NCBI RefSeq assembly: GCF_003781945.1
Contig: NZ_RJJW01000001.1
Coordinates: 23,837-87,836, forward strand
Origin: Halorubrum sp. CSM-61
GTDB lineage: Archaea > Halobacteriota > Halobacteria > Halobacteriales > Haloferacaceae
DNA: 64,000 bases
Direction: 5' to 3'
The notes beneath the pieces were generated by a model. It ran no database searches, was not told the DNA's origin, and worked only from the letters and a program-made list of their open reading frames with translations. Numbering within the stretch: position 1 is the stretch's first letter; every line of letters begins with the position of its first letter. Positions 16,874 to 25,604 of this stretch are shown here, piece after piece. A program made the translations under genes and the position numbers.

Positions 16874-18297
16874 CTGACACCCGTGCCCGCAGCGTCACGC
16901 TCGTCGTGCTCGGCCTGCTGGTGCTGGCGTCCGTCACGATGGCAGCGCCGGCCGCGGCCGCGAGCTCTTCACCGGCGCCGTCGGCGGGAGCGGTCGATAC
17001 AGTTGCCGTGGAGAGCATCGAGACTGATGTCGCGATGCAGACCAACGAGACGAACAATACGACGGCAACAACGAACCCTGACCGGCCGAGTTTGGCCGAG
17101 CGATCGCGAATCGCACCTGTCGATATCGGCGCCGAATACGCATCCATCACCGCCAAACAGGAGGCTGACGGCTACAACGTGGTCGGCGAGTTCGCGATCT
17201 TCTCGGTGACCGAGGAGGTCGAAGCAGCTCGCATCCAGCAGCCGGGTGCGGAAGTGCGCGTGCTTGATGGTGGACAGACCATCCAGGTTGACTTCGCTGA
17301 GGACGCAGCACCGCCGGACGGCGAGAGCCTGTTCACGATCAAGCTCTTCTACACCGACGGCTCTGAGCGGTCGGTCAGCCTCTACGCGTCGGACACGAAC
17401 CAGATCGTCGCCTCGGCGGAACTACAAGAGATGTCGACGTTCCTCCGAAGCGTGCGCAGCGACGCGGAAGCCAACGGCTACGAAACGACGACCGAGGGCA
17501 TTCGCGCCTACTACGAGGACACGAAGGAGCAGGCAGAGATCTTCTCGAACCTACTCGGTCCCGAGCTCGCTGCCTTCTTCGCGGTGATCGTGACGGCCTC
17601 GCAGTCGTCACTGTTCATCGCGTTCGTCGGCGTCGTGATAATCCTCACCGCCCGCTACATCTACACCACGCACGGTCACAAGATCCGTGCCAAGAAGAAC
17701 GCCGGGAACGCGGCCAAGGACAAGCGCGAGAAGTACCAGCGGTTCTACGAAGAGCAGCGCGAAGCGGCGGCCGAGGAGCCGCTGTCCTCGATCGACGAGA
17801 TCGGCGGTCGCGATATCCTGTGGAACGACCGCTTCGGCGTGTCGACGGTCAAGCAACTTGCCGATCTTGCGGCTGTCGGCGACCCACAGCGTGACGAGAG
17901 TGGGAACATCATCATGGCCGATCCGGAGACTGATGATGTTGACCCGCTTACGGACGCGAATGGTGACGTACTCACTGACAAGAACGGAGATCCGATCGGT
18001 CCGCCGAAGCTCCGACACCACGGTGTCAGTGACCTCGTCGACGCCGAGGCGCTCACGAGTACGTGGCTCGAGCCGATCCTTCGGAGCGGCTATCTGACTG
18101 AAGACGAGGCGCTGGTTCACCTCAAGTACGTACTGAAGCGGATGAGCGCACACTACGGGCAGCGAGAGTACGATGACGCACTCGGACAGATACAGCAGCT
18201 CATCTCGGACCGGAACAGCGGCACCGACATCACCTACGCTGAGTCCGATCGTGGGAGTGGATACAGCGGCGGCACGGCGACTGGAGGGGACGACTGA
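16870..18297 (+). CDS. Large bitopic membrane protein
   Basis: A 475-aa protein with a Sec signal (VTLVVLGLLVLASVTMAAPA), an extracellular beta-rich domain of about 200 residues with NET and NNT sequons, one or two strong transmembrane helices (about 235-265: FFAVIVTASQSSLFIAFVGV and onward) and a 210-residue charged cytoplasmic tail. The tail contains helix-hairpin-like text (FGVSTVKQLADLAAVG) and a calcium-loop-like DANGDVLTDKNGD stretch. It is well suited to pass a signal or force across the membrane. Overlaps on both sides (ATGA; TGATG). No family recognised. Confidence 0.6.
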   Translation: MTDTRARSVTLVVLGLLVLASVTMAAPAAAASSSPAPSAGAVDTVAVESIETDVAMQTNETNNTTATTNPDRPSLAERSRIAPVDIGAEYASITAKQEADGYNVVGEFAIFSVTEEVEAARIQQPGAEVRVLDGGQTIQVDFAEDAAPPDGESLFTIKLFYTDGSERSVSLYASDTNQIVASAELQEMSTFLRSVRSDAEANGYETTTEGIRAYYEDTKEQAEIFSNLLGPELAAFFAVIVTASQSSLFIAFVGVVIILTARYIYTTHGHKIRAKKNAGNAAKDKREKYQRFYEEQREAAAEEPLSSIDEIGGRDILWNDRFGVSTVKQLADLAAVGDPQRDESGNIIMADPETDDVDPLTDANGDVLTDKNGDPIGPPKLRHHGVSDLVDAEALTSTWLEPILRSGYLTEDEALVHLKYVLKRMSAHYGQREYDDALGQIQQLISDRNSGTDITYAESDRGSGYSGGTATGGDD

Positions 18298-20282
18298 TGG
18301 ATAAACCCAAAGAGTACCTCGGCAGCGCACGCGAGTCCACAGCGGATAGACTCGGCAGCGCACGCGACTCGACGGCGGACACACTCGATTCGACGGCCGC
18401 ATACCTCGAATCCGCAACCCCGAGCGTGACCTTACGAGAGTGGGTCGAACGCGCGATCATGCGTCTCGGTGGAGGTAGCTACCGACTCCGGCTCCGACTC
18501 GCGGTGCTCCTCACGGCCGTTCTCGGAATGGTGTTCTTGGCGGCGATCGGCGCCTTCTTCTCGTCGAGCATGGAACTGGCGGCGGACTCCGAGCCCATGC
18601 TGACGTTCGTCGCGAGGTTGATGACGAACTTCTGGGCGTGGGGTATGCTGTTCCTGCTCGGTGCGCTCTTCTACGCGAAGATGACCGGGCGGATGATGGC
18701 TCGAGAAGCGGCTTCAGAAACGCGCTTTTCGGTCCGTACGGTGCGGCGGCTCGCCGCCGAGGCGCGGACGACGAACGGGACGATCCCGATCGACGGGACG
18801 ACCGACCACTCGAAAGACCAACTCAAGGCGAAGCTGCTCCGAGCGTTCAGCGGCGAGCTCGATCTCGACGGAGACACTGTCGCTGAAGAGTCGGTGATCG
18901 ACACCGAGAGTCGAAGCGTCGAGACGCCGGGGCTACCAGAACCGGACTTCGGCGGTGCGCTGGTGGAGGCTGGTGATGGCGATGTAGAGGACACAACCGA
19001 TGAGGATGACGATACCGCCACTCCAAAGGAGGAGTCGAAACATATCGATCGGGACGCCCTGTACGAAGCGGTCGGTGTCGATCCGCTGAACGCAAAACTC
19101 TCTGGATGGGGAGAAGAGGACGTCAACGACATCACCGAGGCGATGCTCTTTGACGGAGCGTGTAAGGGGTTCGATGTCGCAGAGGCGCTCTCCGCGGCTG
19201 ATACAGACGCCGAGGTTCCAGCACCACCGGACCCGAAGGATGCGGTCGTTCACGGCCTCACGCGTGACGAGGACGGCAACCTTGTCGCGGATACGGAGTC
19301 GGAACCCACCGAGTTGGTGCCGTACGAGGGTGAGGATGCGACCGATACTGATGAGACCGACGTCGACGAGCCGACGACGGTAAGCATCGCGACCCGGCTG
19401 AAGCGTGGGATCCAGACGCTACGGATGGACCTCGCGACGGGACTCAACGTTTCCGAGCTCGCATATCGGTTCGGGATCCCGGCTTCTCTCACTGCCATGC
19501 TGATCGTCGTGCTGAACCAGACGCTCTGGTTCAGCGTGTGGGTCTACCCGATCATCATCGCGGTCTCGACCCTCGTCGGCGGAGTCTACTACACTGGCTA
19601 CAAATGGCGGCAGCATCGGCGTCTCGAATCCCTCCGGCACGAGACCGAGGCCGCAAGCTGGAACACGGTTCGCGTCCTCGCGAAGCGTGTCGAAACAGAG
19701 GAGATTACCGTCTACATGGCGTGGATGTCTGGGAAGCGATACGCAGACTACGACAAGGCCCGCCTCGCGAACAAACTCGCCGGCCGCTGGCACCAGTTCC
19801 TCAACTCGGGCGAGTGTTACCCCGCGATTCAGGAGAAGTTCCACCGCGACATCCGGACGTACGACCCCGCGCTGTACTACACCGAGTACGGTGACGAGGA
19901 AGACGGCCGCGCGGCGATCTACGACGATATCGTTCGCGAAGTCAAGCAAGCGCGTGATCCTGCGGGCATCGTACCGAAGGATCAACTCGCCGAGCGGGTG
20001 ATGAATCGCGACTTCGGACTCGGGCACGACCCCGATCTGATCGCCGAGTGCTACGAAGATCTCTACCCTGAAGTGCTCGCCGAGCACGATGTCGACCTCG
20101 AGGACACCGATGGCAACGAGAAGACGGTGACCATCGTTCACCTTCGCTCGCGACGGATCGAGCCTGAGCTCGCGAAGCTCCGAACGCAGTTCGCTGCCTC
20201 CGTCTCCGCCGACGACGAGGGGGGCTACATGCTCCCGGATGCCGAACAGCCCCACATTCCGTGGGTCGACACCGGTGCGTAG
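18297..20282 (+). CDS. Large polytopic membrane protein with N-terminal repeats
   Basis: A 661-aa protein. Residues 8-40 carry a degenerate repeat (LGSARESTADR, LGSARDSTADT, LDSTAAYLES). Four transmembrane segments occur in two pairs (about 63-88 and 103-123; about 400-418 and 422-445), each pair flanked by basic residues. A long acidic linker (about 190-370) separates the pairs. The C-terminal 215 residues are soluble and probably cytoplasmic. It directly precedes the P-loop ATPase gene (24-nt gap), the position of the inner-membrane partner of secretion or conjugation ATPases. No family recognised. Confidence 0.55.
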   Translation: MDKPKEYLGSARESTADRLGSARDSTADTLDSTAAYLESATPSVTLREWVERAIMRLGGGSYRLRLRLAVLLTAVLGMVFLAAIGAFFSSSMELAADSEPMLTFVARLMTNFWAWGMLFLLGALFYAKMTGRMMAREAASETRFSVRTVRRLAAEARTTNGTIPIDGTTDHSKDQLKAKLLRAFSGELDLDGDTVAEESVIDTESRSVETPGLPEPDFGGALVEAGDGDVEDTTDEDDDTATPKEESKHIDRDALYEAVGVDPLNAKLSGWGEEDVNDITEAMLFDGACKGFDVAEALSAADTDAEVPAPPDPKDAVVHGLTRDEDGNLVADTESEPTELVPYEGEDATDTDETDVDEPTTVSIATRLKRGIQTLRMDLATGLNVSELAYRFGIPASLTAMLIVVLNQTLWFSVWVYPIIIAVSTLVGGVYYTGYKWRQHRRLESLRHETEAASWNTVRVLAKRVETEEITVYMAWMSGKRYADYDKARLANKLAGRWHQFLNSGECYPAIQEKFHRDIRTYDPALYYTEYGDEEDGRAAIYDDIVREVKQARDPAGIVPKDQLAERVMNRDFGLGHDPDLIAECYEDLYPEVLAEHDVDLEDTDGNEKTVTIVHLRSRRIEPELAKLRTQFAASVSADDEGGYMLPDAEQPHIPWVDTGA

Positions 20283-20306
20283 GCAGCACTACCACAATTA
20301 TCACAA

Positions 20307-22736
20307 ATGCAAGTATCCAGCGACAGCGTCGACATTCAGGCGCGCGATGACGGGAGTATCGACGATACAGTTGAGGGGCTCCTTCGAGAGAAGCGACGGA
20401 AACGACAGCAGAAAGAGGACCTCAACGTCGAGGCAGAAGTCCGAGATCACCTGACGATCGCGAAGGAGGTCCTCGCCGAAGACAGCGAAGCGGCAAGCGA
20501 GGTCCTCGGAGAACTTCACGAACTCCTTTGGGAGGACGACGATGTCGAGGTCGTGATCGACCGTCGGGAGTCACTCCTCGAAGACAACACGGAGCTATCG
20601 GCTCGGGAGGCGACGAGCATCCGCTCGCAGTTCCGGCGTCACACCCGGCTTCGAGAGACCGGGAACCGCTCTCCGGACCCCGAGACCGAGTACAAGGTAC
20701 TCTTGAACGTCGCGAAGGCGCTCAACTACTACTCGTCGGTCACGGAGATGACGCCGTACGCGCCGGTGACGATGGAGACGATCGACGAGCCGGGCTCGGA
20801 GAAGACGGAGAACCCGACGCCGGTCGGTCGGCGCCGGCTGAAGGCGGCGACGTCGCTTTCGACCGAGGACGCGGCCGTCGAGATCCCACACCAGTCGTGC
20901 GACCACATCCTGTGCGTCGCGCTCCCGCGCTCGGGCAAGGACTCGACGCTCGCGAGCATCGGGATGAACCTCTGGAACGAGCACGGCTACAAATACATCT
21001 CCATCTTCGACGACGGTCGGATGGAGACGCCGATGATCTCGATCCCGAACGACGACCCCGGCATCCGGTCGAACCTCGACCGGCTCGACCAAGACCCGAA
21101 GGCGTTCGACTCGGAGGTGTTCGTCCCGGCGATGCAGGGCGTCCCCGACACGCTCCCGAACAACTTTCGGGAGTTCACGATCGGCGTCGATAGCCTTACG
21201 CCCCACCTCATCTTGCGCCTCTCCGGCGTCAACACGAGTGACGAGACTGCGGAAGACCGCATCGAGCAGGCGCTCCAAGAGACGCTCGAGAACTCGGGCG
21301 GCATCCCTGAGCTCGTCGGACGGATCCAAGAGAAGGCCGGCAACCAGAACGCGACGATTGAGTGGACCGAGCAGGCCCAGAACGGCTCCCAAGAGACCTA
21401 CACCGCTCACTACGAAATGGAGCGGTCGAAGGCGCTCAACAAGGCGGCTGCCCGACTCTCGAAACTCGCAGGGGACGGTCTCATCGCGAGCGCTGCCGCC
21501 GAGACGAACATCTCGATGCGGGATGTCGTCGCCAACCAGGAGCAAGCCGCTGTCCTCTGCTGTAACTTTATCGCGGACGGTCAGGAGTCGATCAAGTACA
21601 CGATCATCGATCTGTGGCTCCGGCTCGTCTACAAGGTCAGGGACGAGTACCCGCGGCTCCCTCGGGTTGCGCTTGAGATTCGCGAGCTCAAGGACATCGC
21701 ACCCTCAAAGCTCGGCGACGCCCGGTACAAAGAGCAGGTCAAGTCACTCCGGCAGACGCTCTTCACGCTCTCGACTCGGGGCGGGTCGCGGCGTATCCTA
21801 CTGCTCGGGTCGACACAGAAGCTCAACGACGTTTACAAGCCAGTCCGGTCGAACATGGCGACGAAGATCCTTCTCCGACTCGGCGAGGAGGGGATCGAGA
21901 CGCTCGATAACTCCTACCACTTCGGCCACGAGCAGAAGCGGCAACTCTCGGAGTTCAGCGTCGGCTGGGGGATGCTGATCGCAGGCGGCGAGAAAAAGTG
22001 GCCGATCGAGTGGCGCGGAGCTCCCTGCGGCCTCGGCCTCGGAGACCAGCACTGGCTCGACCGGTTCGGAACGGCCCGCGGCGCCCGCGTCCGGCAGAGC
22101 GAGTCCGACCGGTGGACCGATCGGCACGCCGGCGAGGACTGGTGGGTACATGTCCCGGACGCGAGTGTTCATCCGGGCGATACCTCGCCTGAGATCGGCG
22201 ACACCTACAGCGAGTGGTATCTCCTCGAGTCAGACTTCCCCGACGAGATGGAACCAGACGACGTCGACGCAGAGGCCGTTGAGGAGGCGCTTGCGGAGCG
22301 CCGGGAGTATAACACTCCATCGGACATCGCACTCTCCGAAACGCTCTCCTCGGACAAGCGGCGCCGGTTGTCGATGCGCTCGGCCGATGGAGACGGCAGC
22401 GAAAACGTTGAGGCGGTACTCGACCGCCACGGACTGCCGCCGGAGCTCCGTCGCTGGGTCATCACGAAGGCGGGAGAGATACGTAAGGCGCCCACACGTC
22501 AGAAGCTCGCTGAGGCCGTCCATGTGATCGGTAGCTACGACGACCTTCACACGTACTCCGACATCGGCGAACACCTCTCGTACAGTGCGTCGACGTTTGC
22601 CAACTACATCTCGGAGGAAGACACGCCGCTCTCACCGTGCGTCACCAAAGACGGGAAGGCGTACGTCCTCACTGAGGTCGGTAAAGCCGCTCTCGACGCC
22701 GACTGGGACGTGATTATTGAGGCGATACAAGACTGA
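20307..22736 (+). CDS. VirD4/TraG-like P-loop ATPase (degenerate Walker A)
   Basis: An 809-aa soluble ATPase. The P-loop is ALPRSGKDST (Lys about 211), closest in form to the xPTRSGKGxx loop of VirD4/TraG coupling proteins, with Ala for the first Gly and Asp after Lys. A candidate Walker B is VALEIRELKDIAPSK (about 454-468, Glu457/Glu460). A 180-residue helical region precedes the motor. The C-terminal 120 residues look like a winged-helix module (LAEAVHVIGSYDDLHTYSDI and onward). It has no transmembrane segment, so it would rely on the membrane proteins upstream. The stop overlaps the MCM-like start (TGATG). Role inferred: DNA-pumping motor for transfer or packaging. A HerA/FtsK-type assignment is also possible. 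Confidence 0.55.
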   Translation: MQVSSDSVDIQARDDGSIDDTVEGLLREKRRKRQQKEDLNVEAEVRDHLTIAKEVLAEDSEAASEVLGELHELLWEDDDVEVVIDRRESLLEDNTELSAREATSIRSQFRRHTRLRETGNRSPDPETEYKVLLNVAKALNYYSSVTEMTPYAPVTMETIDEPGSEKTENPTPVGRRRLKAATSLSTEDAAVEIPHQSCDHILCVALPRSGKDSTLASIGMNLWNEHGYKYISIFDDGRMETPMISIPNDDPGIRSNLDRLDQDPKAFDSEVFVPAMQGVPDTLPNNFREFTIGVDSLTPHLILRLSGVNTSDETAEDRIEQALQETLENSGGIPELVGRIQEKAGNQNATIEWTEQAQNGSQETYTAHYEMERSKALNKAAARLSKLAGDGLIASAAAETNISMRDVVANQEQAAVLCCNFIADGQESIKYTIIDLWLRLVYKVRDEYPRLPRVALEIRELKDIAPSKLGDARYKEQVKSLRQTLFTLSTRGGSRRILLLGSTQKLNDVYKPVRSNMATKILLRLGEEGIETLDNSYHFGHEQKRQLSEFSVGWGMLIAGGEKKWPIEWRGAPCGLGLGDQHWLDRFGTARGARVRQSESDRWTDRHAGEDWWVHVPDASVHPGDTSPEIGDTYSEWYLLESDFPDEMEPDDVDAEAVEEALAERREYNTPSDIALSETLSSDKRRRLSMRSADGDGSENVEAVLDRHGLPPELRRWVITKAGEIRKAPTRQKLAEAVHVIGSYDDLHTYSDIGEHLSYSASTFANYISEEDTPLSPCVTKDGKAYVLTEVGKAALDADWDVIIEAIQD

Positions 22737-23686
22737 TGGTCAACGAAGAACAAATGAAATCGGCCTTCAACGCGCTGTATACTGGCGCGTACGAGGGCGA
22801 TTCTCAAGAAGCAGAACAGTCAGACGGGAACGTATCGATCCGGATCCAATGGTCCGATCTCGAGGCCGTCGACGAGGAGGTCGCGCAGTACACGCTGAAA
22901 AAACCCTCTGCCGTCAAAGAGTGCGCTGAGGATGTCCTCTCCAATTCGATCCAGAAAATCGAGAGCAACCTCCATGTCCGGTTCCACGATCTCCCGGACT
23001 CGCGCTCGCTTCGCGTCAGCGACTTGCGCGCATCGCACCTGGGCGAGCTCGTCTCGATCAGCGGGAAGGTCGTCGACGCCGAGAAGGTACAGCCGTTTCT
23101 GAAGAAGGGTGCGTTCAATTGCCAGCGGTGCGGAACACTGACGTATCTCCCGCAGACATACGGCGATATCAGGGAACCGGTTGAGTGTCCGGGGTGCGAA
23201 ACCTCTGGACCGTTCGGGGTCATCCAACGCCACTCTGACATCATCGACTTCAAGTGCGTCATCCTGAAGACGACGAACACGAATCTGGAAGACCCGCCAG
23301 TACTCCCGATCTACCTCCTCCATGATCTTGTCGAGACCGTCGGTGAGGGCGACGAAGTGAGTGTTGCCGGCTCGTACAACATCCACCCGATGAGCCGACA
23401 GAAAGAGACTGAATTGAATACGTACGTCGAAGCGGTCGACATCGAGGTCGAGGAGTACGCCGAAGTCGATTCGGTCAACGCAGAGGACCTCACTGCGTAC
23501 ATCTACGAGGGCGTCAACAAGATGATGGAGACCGAAACCTCGTTCGGGGCCTCCCGTGACGACGTCGTCGAGTGGATAGGTGAGAAGTACGGCGTCCGTG
23601 AAACGGAGATTGAGAACCGAATCGACGAGCTCGTCGATGAAGATGGCGAGGATCTCAGCCAGCAGGCCGGCCAACTCATCAAGTGA
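22736..23686 (+). CDS. MCM N-terminal-like protein lacking the AAA+ motor
   Basis: A 316-aa protein with the hallmarks of the MCM replicative-helicase N-terminus: the RVSDLRASHLGELVSISGKV OB-fold segment (about 95-114), KVQPFLKKGAFNCQRCGTL and ECPGCETSGPF giving a C2-C2 zinc site (Cys about 129, 132, 151, 154), then the second half of the OB barrel. It ends with a small helical module (FGASRDDVVEWIGEKYGV) like the MCM C-terminal winged helix. The AAA+ ATPase region, about 350 residues in real MCM, is absent and the frame shows no break. It is coupled to the ATPase gene. Inferred role: loader, clamp or DNA-binding ring for that ATPase, or a modulator of host MCM. Confidence 0.75.
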   Translation: MVNEEQMKSAFNALYTGAYEGDSQEAEQSDGNVSIRIQWSDLEAVDEEVAQYTLKKPSAVKECAEDVLSNSIQKIESNLHVRFHDLPDSRSLRVSDLRASHLGELVSISGKVVDAEKVQPFLKKGAFNCQRCGTLTYLPQTYGDIREPVECPGCETSGPFGVIQRHSDIIDFKCVILKTTNTNLEDPPVLPIYLLHDLVETVGEGDEVSVAGSYNIHPMSRQKETELNTYVEAVDIEVEEYAEVDSVNAEDLTAYIYEGVNKMMETETSFGASRDDVVEWIGEKYGVRETEIENRIDELVDEDGEDLSQQAGQLIK

Positions 23687-24062
23687 GTTTTTCCAGCCTG
23701 TTCTCATTGGTTCCTTTCCCAATAGAATCGGCACTGTGAGCCCGACACAGGCGAACCTATGATACTCTGAGGAACTGTAACCGCACGTTCCGATTATCCC
23801 TGGCCCGCGCGCTACGTACCGCGTACACGTTAGAGACTCCACGACAAAGAAGAAATGGGTCAGGTGGACCGACACCGTGGCGTCCGCAGCCTGCGCCCAT
23901 CTGTCCTTCACAGTACAACACAAAAGGTCGCCCACACCGGCGATACCGGTACCGATACCGTTACCGACATCGATATCGGAACCGGTACCCAAATCGATAC
24001 CGAAACCGATACCGGGCGAAATAGCGGGTTAAATCGTCTCTAACTTCTATTACTGTCTCAGA
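23687..24062. other. Convergent intergenic region
   Basis: A 376-nt gap between the plus-strand MCM-like gene and the minus-strand Toprim gene. Apart from the hexamer array annotated separately, I see no gene; weak frames here are low-complexity products of the repeat. Confidence 0.6.
23941..24012 (+). repeat. Hexanucleotide tandem repeat, consensus CGRTAC
   Basis: Twelve consecutive 6-bp units in perfect phase: cgatac, cggtac, cgatac, cgttac, cgacat, cgatat, cggaac, cggtac, ccaaat, cgatac, cgaaac, cgatac. Most keep cg at the start and ac at the end. The array contains several ggtacc and atcgat palindromes. It lies between convergent genes. It may be an iteron, a protein-binding array, a transfer-origin-like site or a slipped-strand repeat. 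Confidence 0.75.
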
Positions 24063-25532
24063 CTATTGTCCCTCTCGGTGGCGATCGATTCGTGCAACGT
24101 TCTCGACGTAGTCGCGATCCGTGTCGAAGAGTGGATCTTCGGGCAGTGACCCCTGCCCTTCCGGCGCCGAGACCTCGGGGAAGCACGTCTCCTCAACGGC
24201 TTGCGACGTCTCACGAAGCCACGAGCGAAACTCAGACTGATTTTTTAATTTGCGCAGTGACTCGAACGCCTCCGCCGCGGCCGTGTATTCCTCATTGAAT
24301 CGATCGAGCCACACCCGTAACTCGTCGAGGTTGTCCTCGACGCCTGCCTCGTCGATCGCGGCGACGATCGCGTCGTGCGCGTCATTCTTCCATTGCTGGA
24401 TCGCCTCGCGGTTCCGTTCGGGGAGCTCACGATCAACGTACGGTGTCACGCCGTCGCGGACGATTCGCTTGAAGTCTTCAGCCTTCTGCTCAAGCGCGTT
24501 CAACTCGCAGGCACCGGTTCCCTTTCGCTGCTCCCAGTCAGACACCAGGGTATCGTACGCGCGACCGCCAGTCCCCGTGTGACGAGACTCCTCGATCGGC
24601 TTTCGCGGTAGGCCGAGCTCGCGAATCTGCTCCGGCGTTACTGCGAGTTGTTCAACGACGACTCTGTGGGCGAGGTTACCGCGGATATCGAGCCACGATA
24701 GCTTCGAGCTCATGTTCGCTGCCATGTCGTCGCCCTTGGGGTCGTGGTCGGAGAGATAGAGCACGACGGCCGGCTTGTCCGCCTCGTTCACTCGCTGGAC
24801 GAACTGGTGCGCGATAGTGAGTGAGAGATCCCCCTCGCCCTCCACGACGACATTCACACCCAGATCCTTCGCGAGCGTGTGGATGTATCCTGGTAGCGTT
24901 TTCTCACACCACAGTTCCACGTGATACGGCGACTGCTTCTGCCGGTCAAACCGAATCTGACTCGCGAGGTCGTCGACGATCCGGTCGGCCACGTACTCAG
25001 CAAAATCGTCCGTCTCCGCGTCGAAATCGAGCATGGCCTCCGCGTCCGGATCCGGGATCGCCGGCGTCGAGACACCCATCGGAATGGACACCTCGGCTGG
25101 GTCGACGGTGTCTTGATGGCCACCATATCGTGTGACAATTGTCTGATCATGCTTGTCGTCACGGACACCGTCTAAAGGCACGTATCCGAGGATTCTCGCG
25201 AGTACGGAAGCTTCCTCCAAGTAGTCGTAACACCGCTGTGTGTTCTGGTATATTGCCCACGAACAGTCGGTCGGTGGCTCGACATCGAGGTCGTTCATCG
25301 TGACATAGTAGTGAACACCGCGGGGATGGATCTCTTTCTCGTCGCGCCCGTCAACCGCTTCTTTCCACAATTCTGCGAACCACTCAGCCTTCGCATGGTC
25401 AGCGTCTGTCCCTCTGTACATGGGATCCCGTCGACGACTCTGAATCAAGAGATCCTCGGGCTCGACGTCGTATTCGCCAGCCTGCGACTTTATCCACTGG
25501 CGGAGTGACGATGGCTCACCGTTTTTAGACAT
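24063..25532 (-). CDS. Spo11/Top6A-like protein with Toprim domain
   Basis: A 489-aa protein. A winged-helix-like region ends in RGVHYYVTMND (Tyr75/Tyr76), resembling the REIYY block that carries the catalytic tyrosine of Top6A/Spo11. It is followed by the conserved YQNTQRCYDYLEEASVLARI text and a LGYVPLDGVRDDKHD motif. The Toprim fold is shown by ELWCEK (Glu210) and LYLSDHDPKGDD (Asp262, Asp264), the metal-binding acids. A 200-residue helical tail follows. No Top6B partner is encoded nearby. Inferred activity: DNA nicking, cleavage or transesterification in element replication or transfer. A TATA-like gtgtataaac sits at 25595-25604 upstream. Confidence 0.6.
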   Translation of the reverse strand: MSKNGEPSSLRQWIKSQAGEYDVEPEDLLIQSRRRDPMYRGTDADHAKAEWFAELWKEAVDGRDEKEIHPRGVHYYVTMNDLDVEPPTDCSWAIYQNTQRCYDYLEEASVLARILGYVPLDGVRDDKHDQTIVTRYGGHQDTVDPAEVSIPMGVSTPAIPDPDAEAMLDFDAETDDFAEYVADRIVDDLASQIRFDRQKQSPYHVELWCEKTLPGYIHTLAKDLGVNVVVEGEGDLSLTIAHQFVQRVNEADKPAVVLYLSDHDPKGDDMAANMSSKLSWLDIRGNLAHRVVVEQLAVTPEQIRELGLPRKPIEESRHTGTGGRAYDTLVSDWEQRKGTGACELNALEQKAEDFKRIVRDGVTPYVDRELPERNREAIQQWKNDAHDAIVAAIDEAGVEDNLDELRVWLDRFNEEYTAAAEAFESLRKLKNQSEFRSWLRETSQAVEETCFPEVSAPEGQGSLPEDPLFDTDRDYVENVARIDRHREGQ

Positions 25533-25594
25533 AATCTACCCCTTTACGACATCTTTGAGATTCTCCTCGCATGTCTTGTAAAGGCCTTGAAGAT

Positions 25595-25604
25595 GTGTAT
25601 AAAC
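25595..25604 (-). promoter_or_regulatory. TATA-like box of the Toprim gene
   Basis: gtgtataaac, read as gtttatacac on the coding strand, about 63 nt before the start codon; this implies a leader of roughly 35 nt. Assigned on composition and position only. Confidence 0.35.

Noticed and set aside
20595-21545. 316-codon minus-strand frame inside the ATPase gene
   Set aside because: Antisense shadow with Arg/Val/Leu bias and no domain text.
22820-23992. 390-codon minus-strand frame across the MCM-like gene and the hexamer array
   Set aside because: Antisense to a clear MCM N-terminal signature; its start lies in the low-complexity repeat.
23935-24018. CRISPR array
   Set aside because: The repeat unit is 6 bp with no spacers; there are no cas genes in the window.
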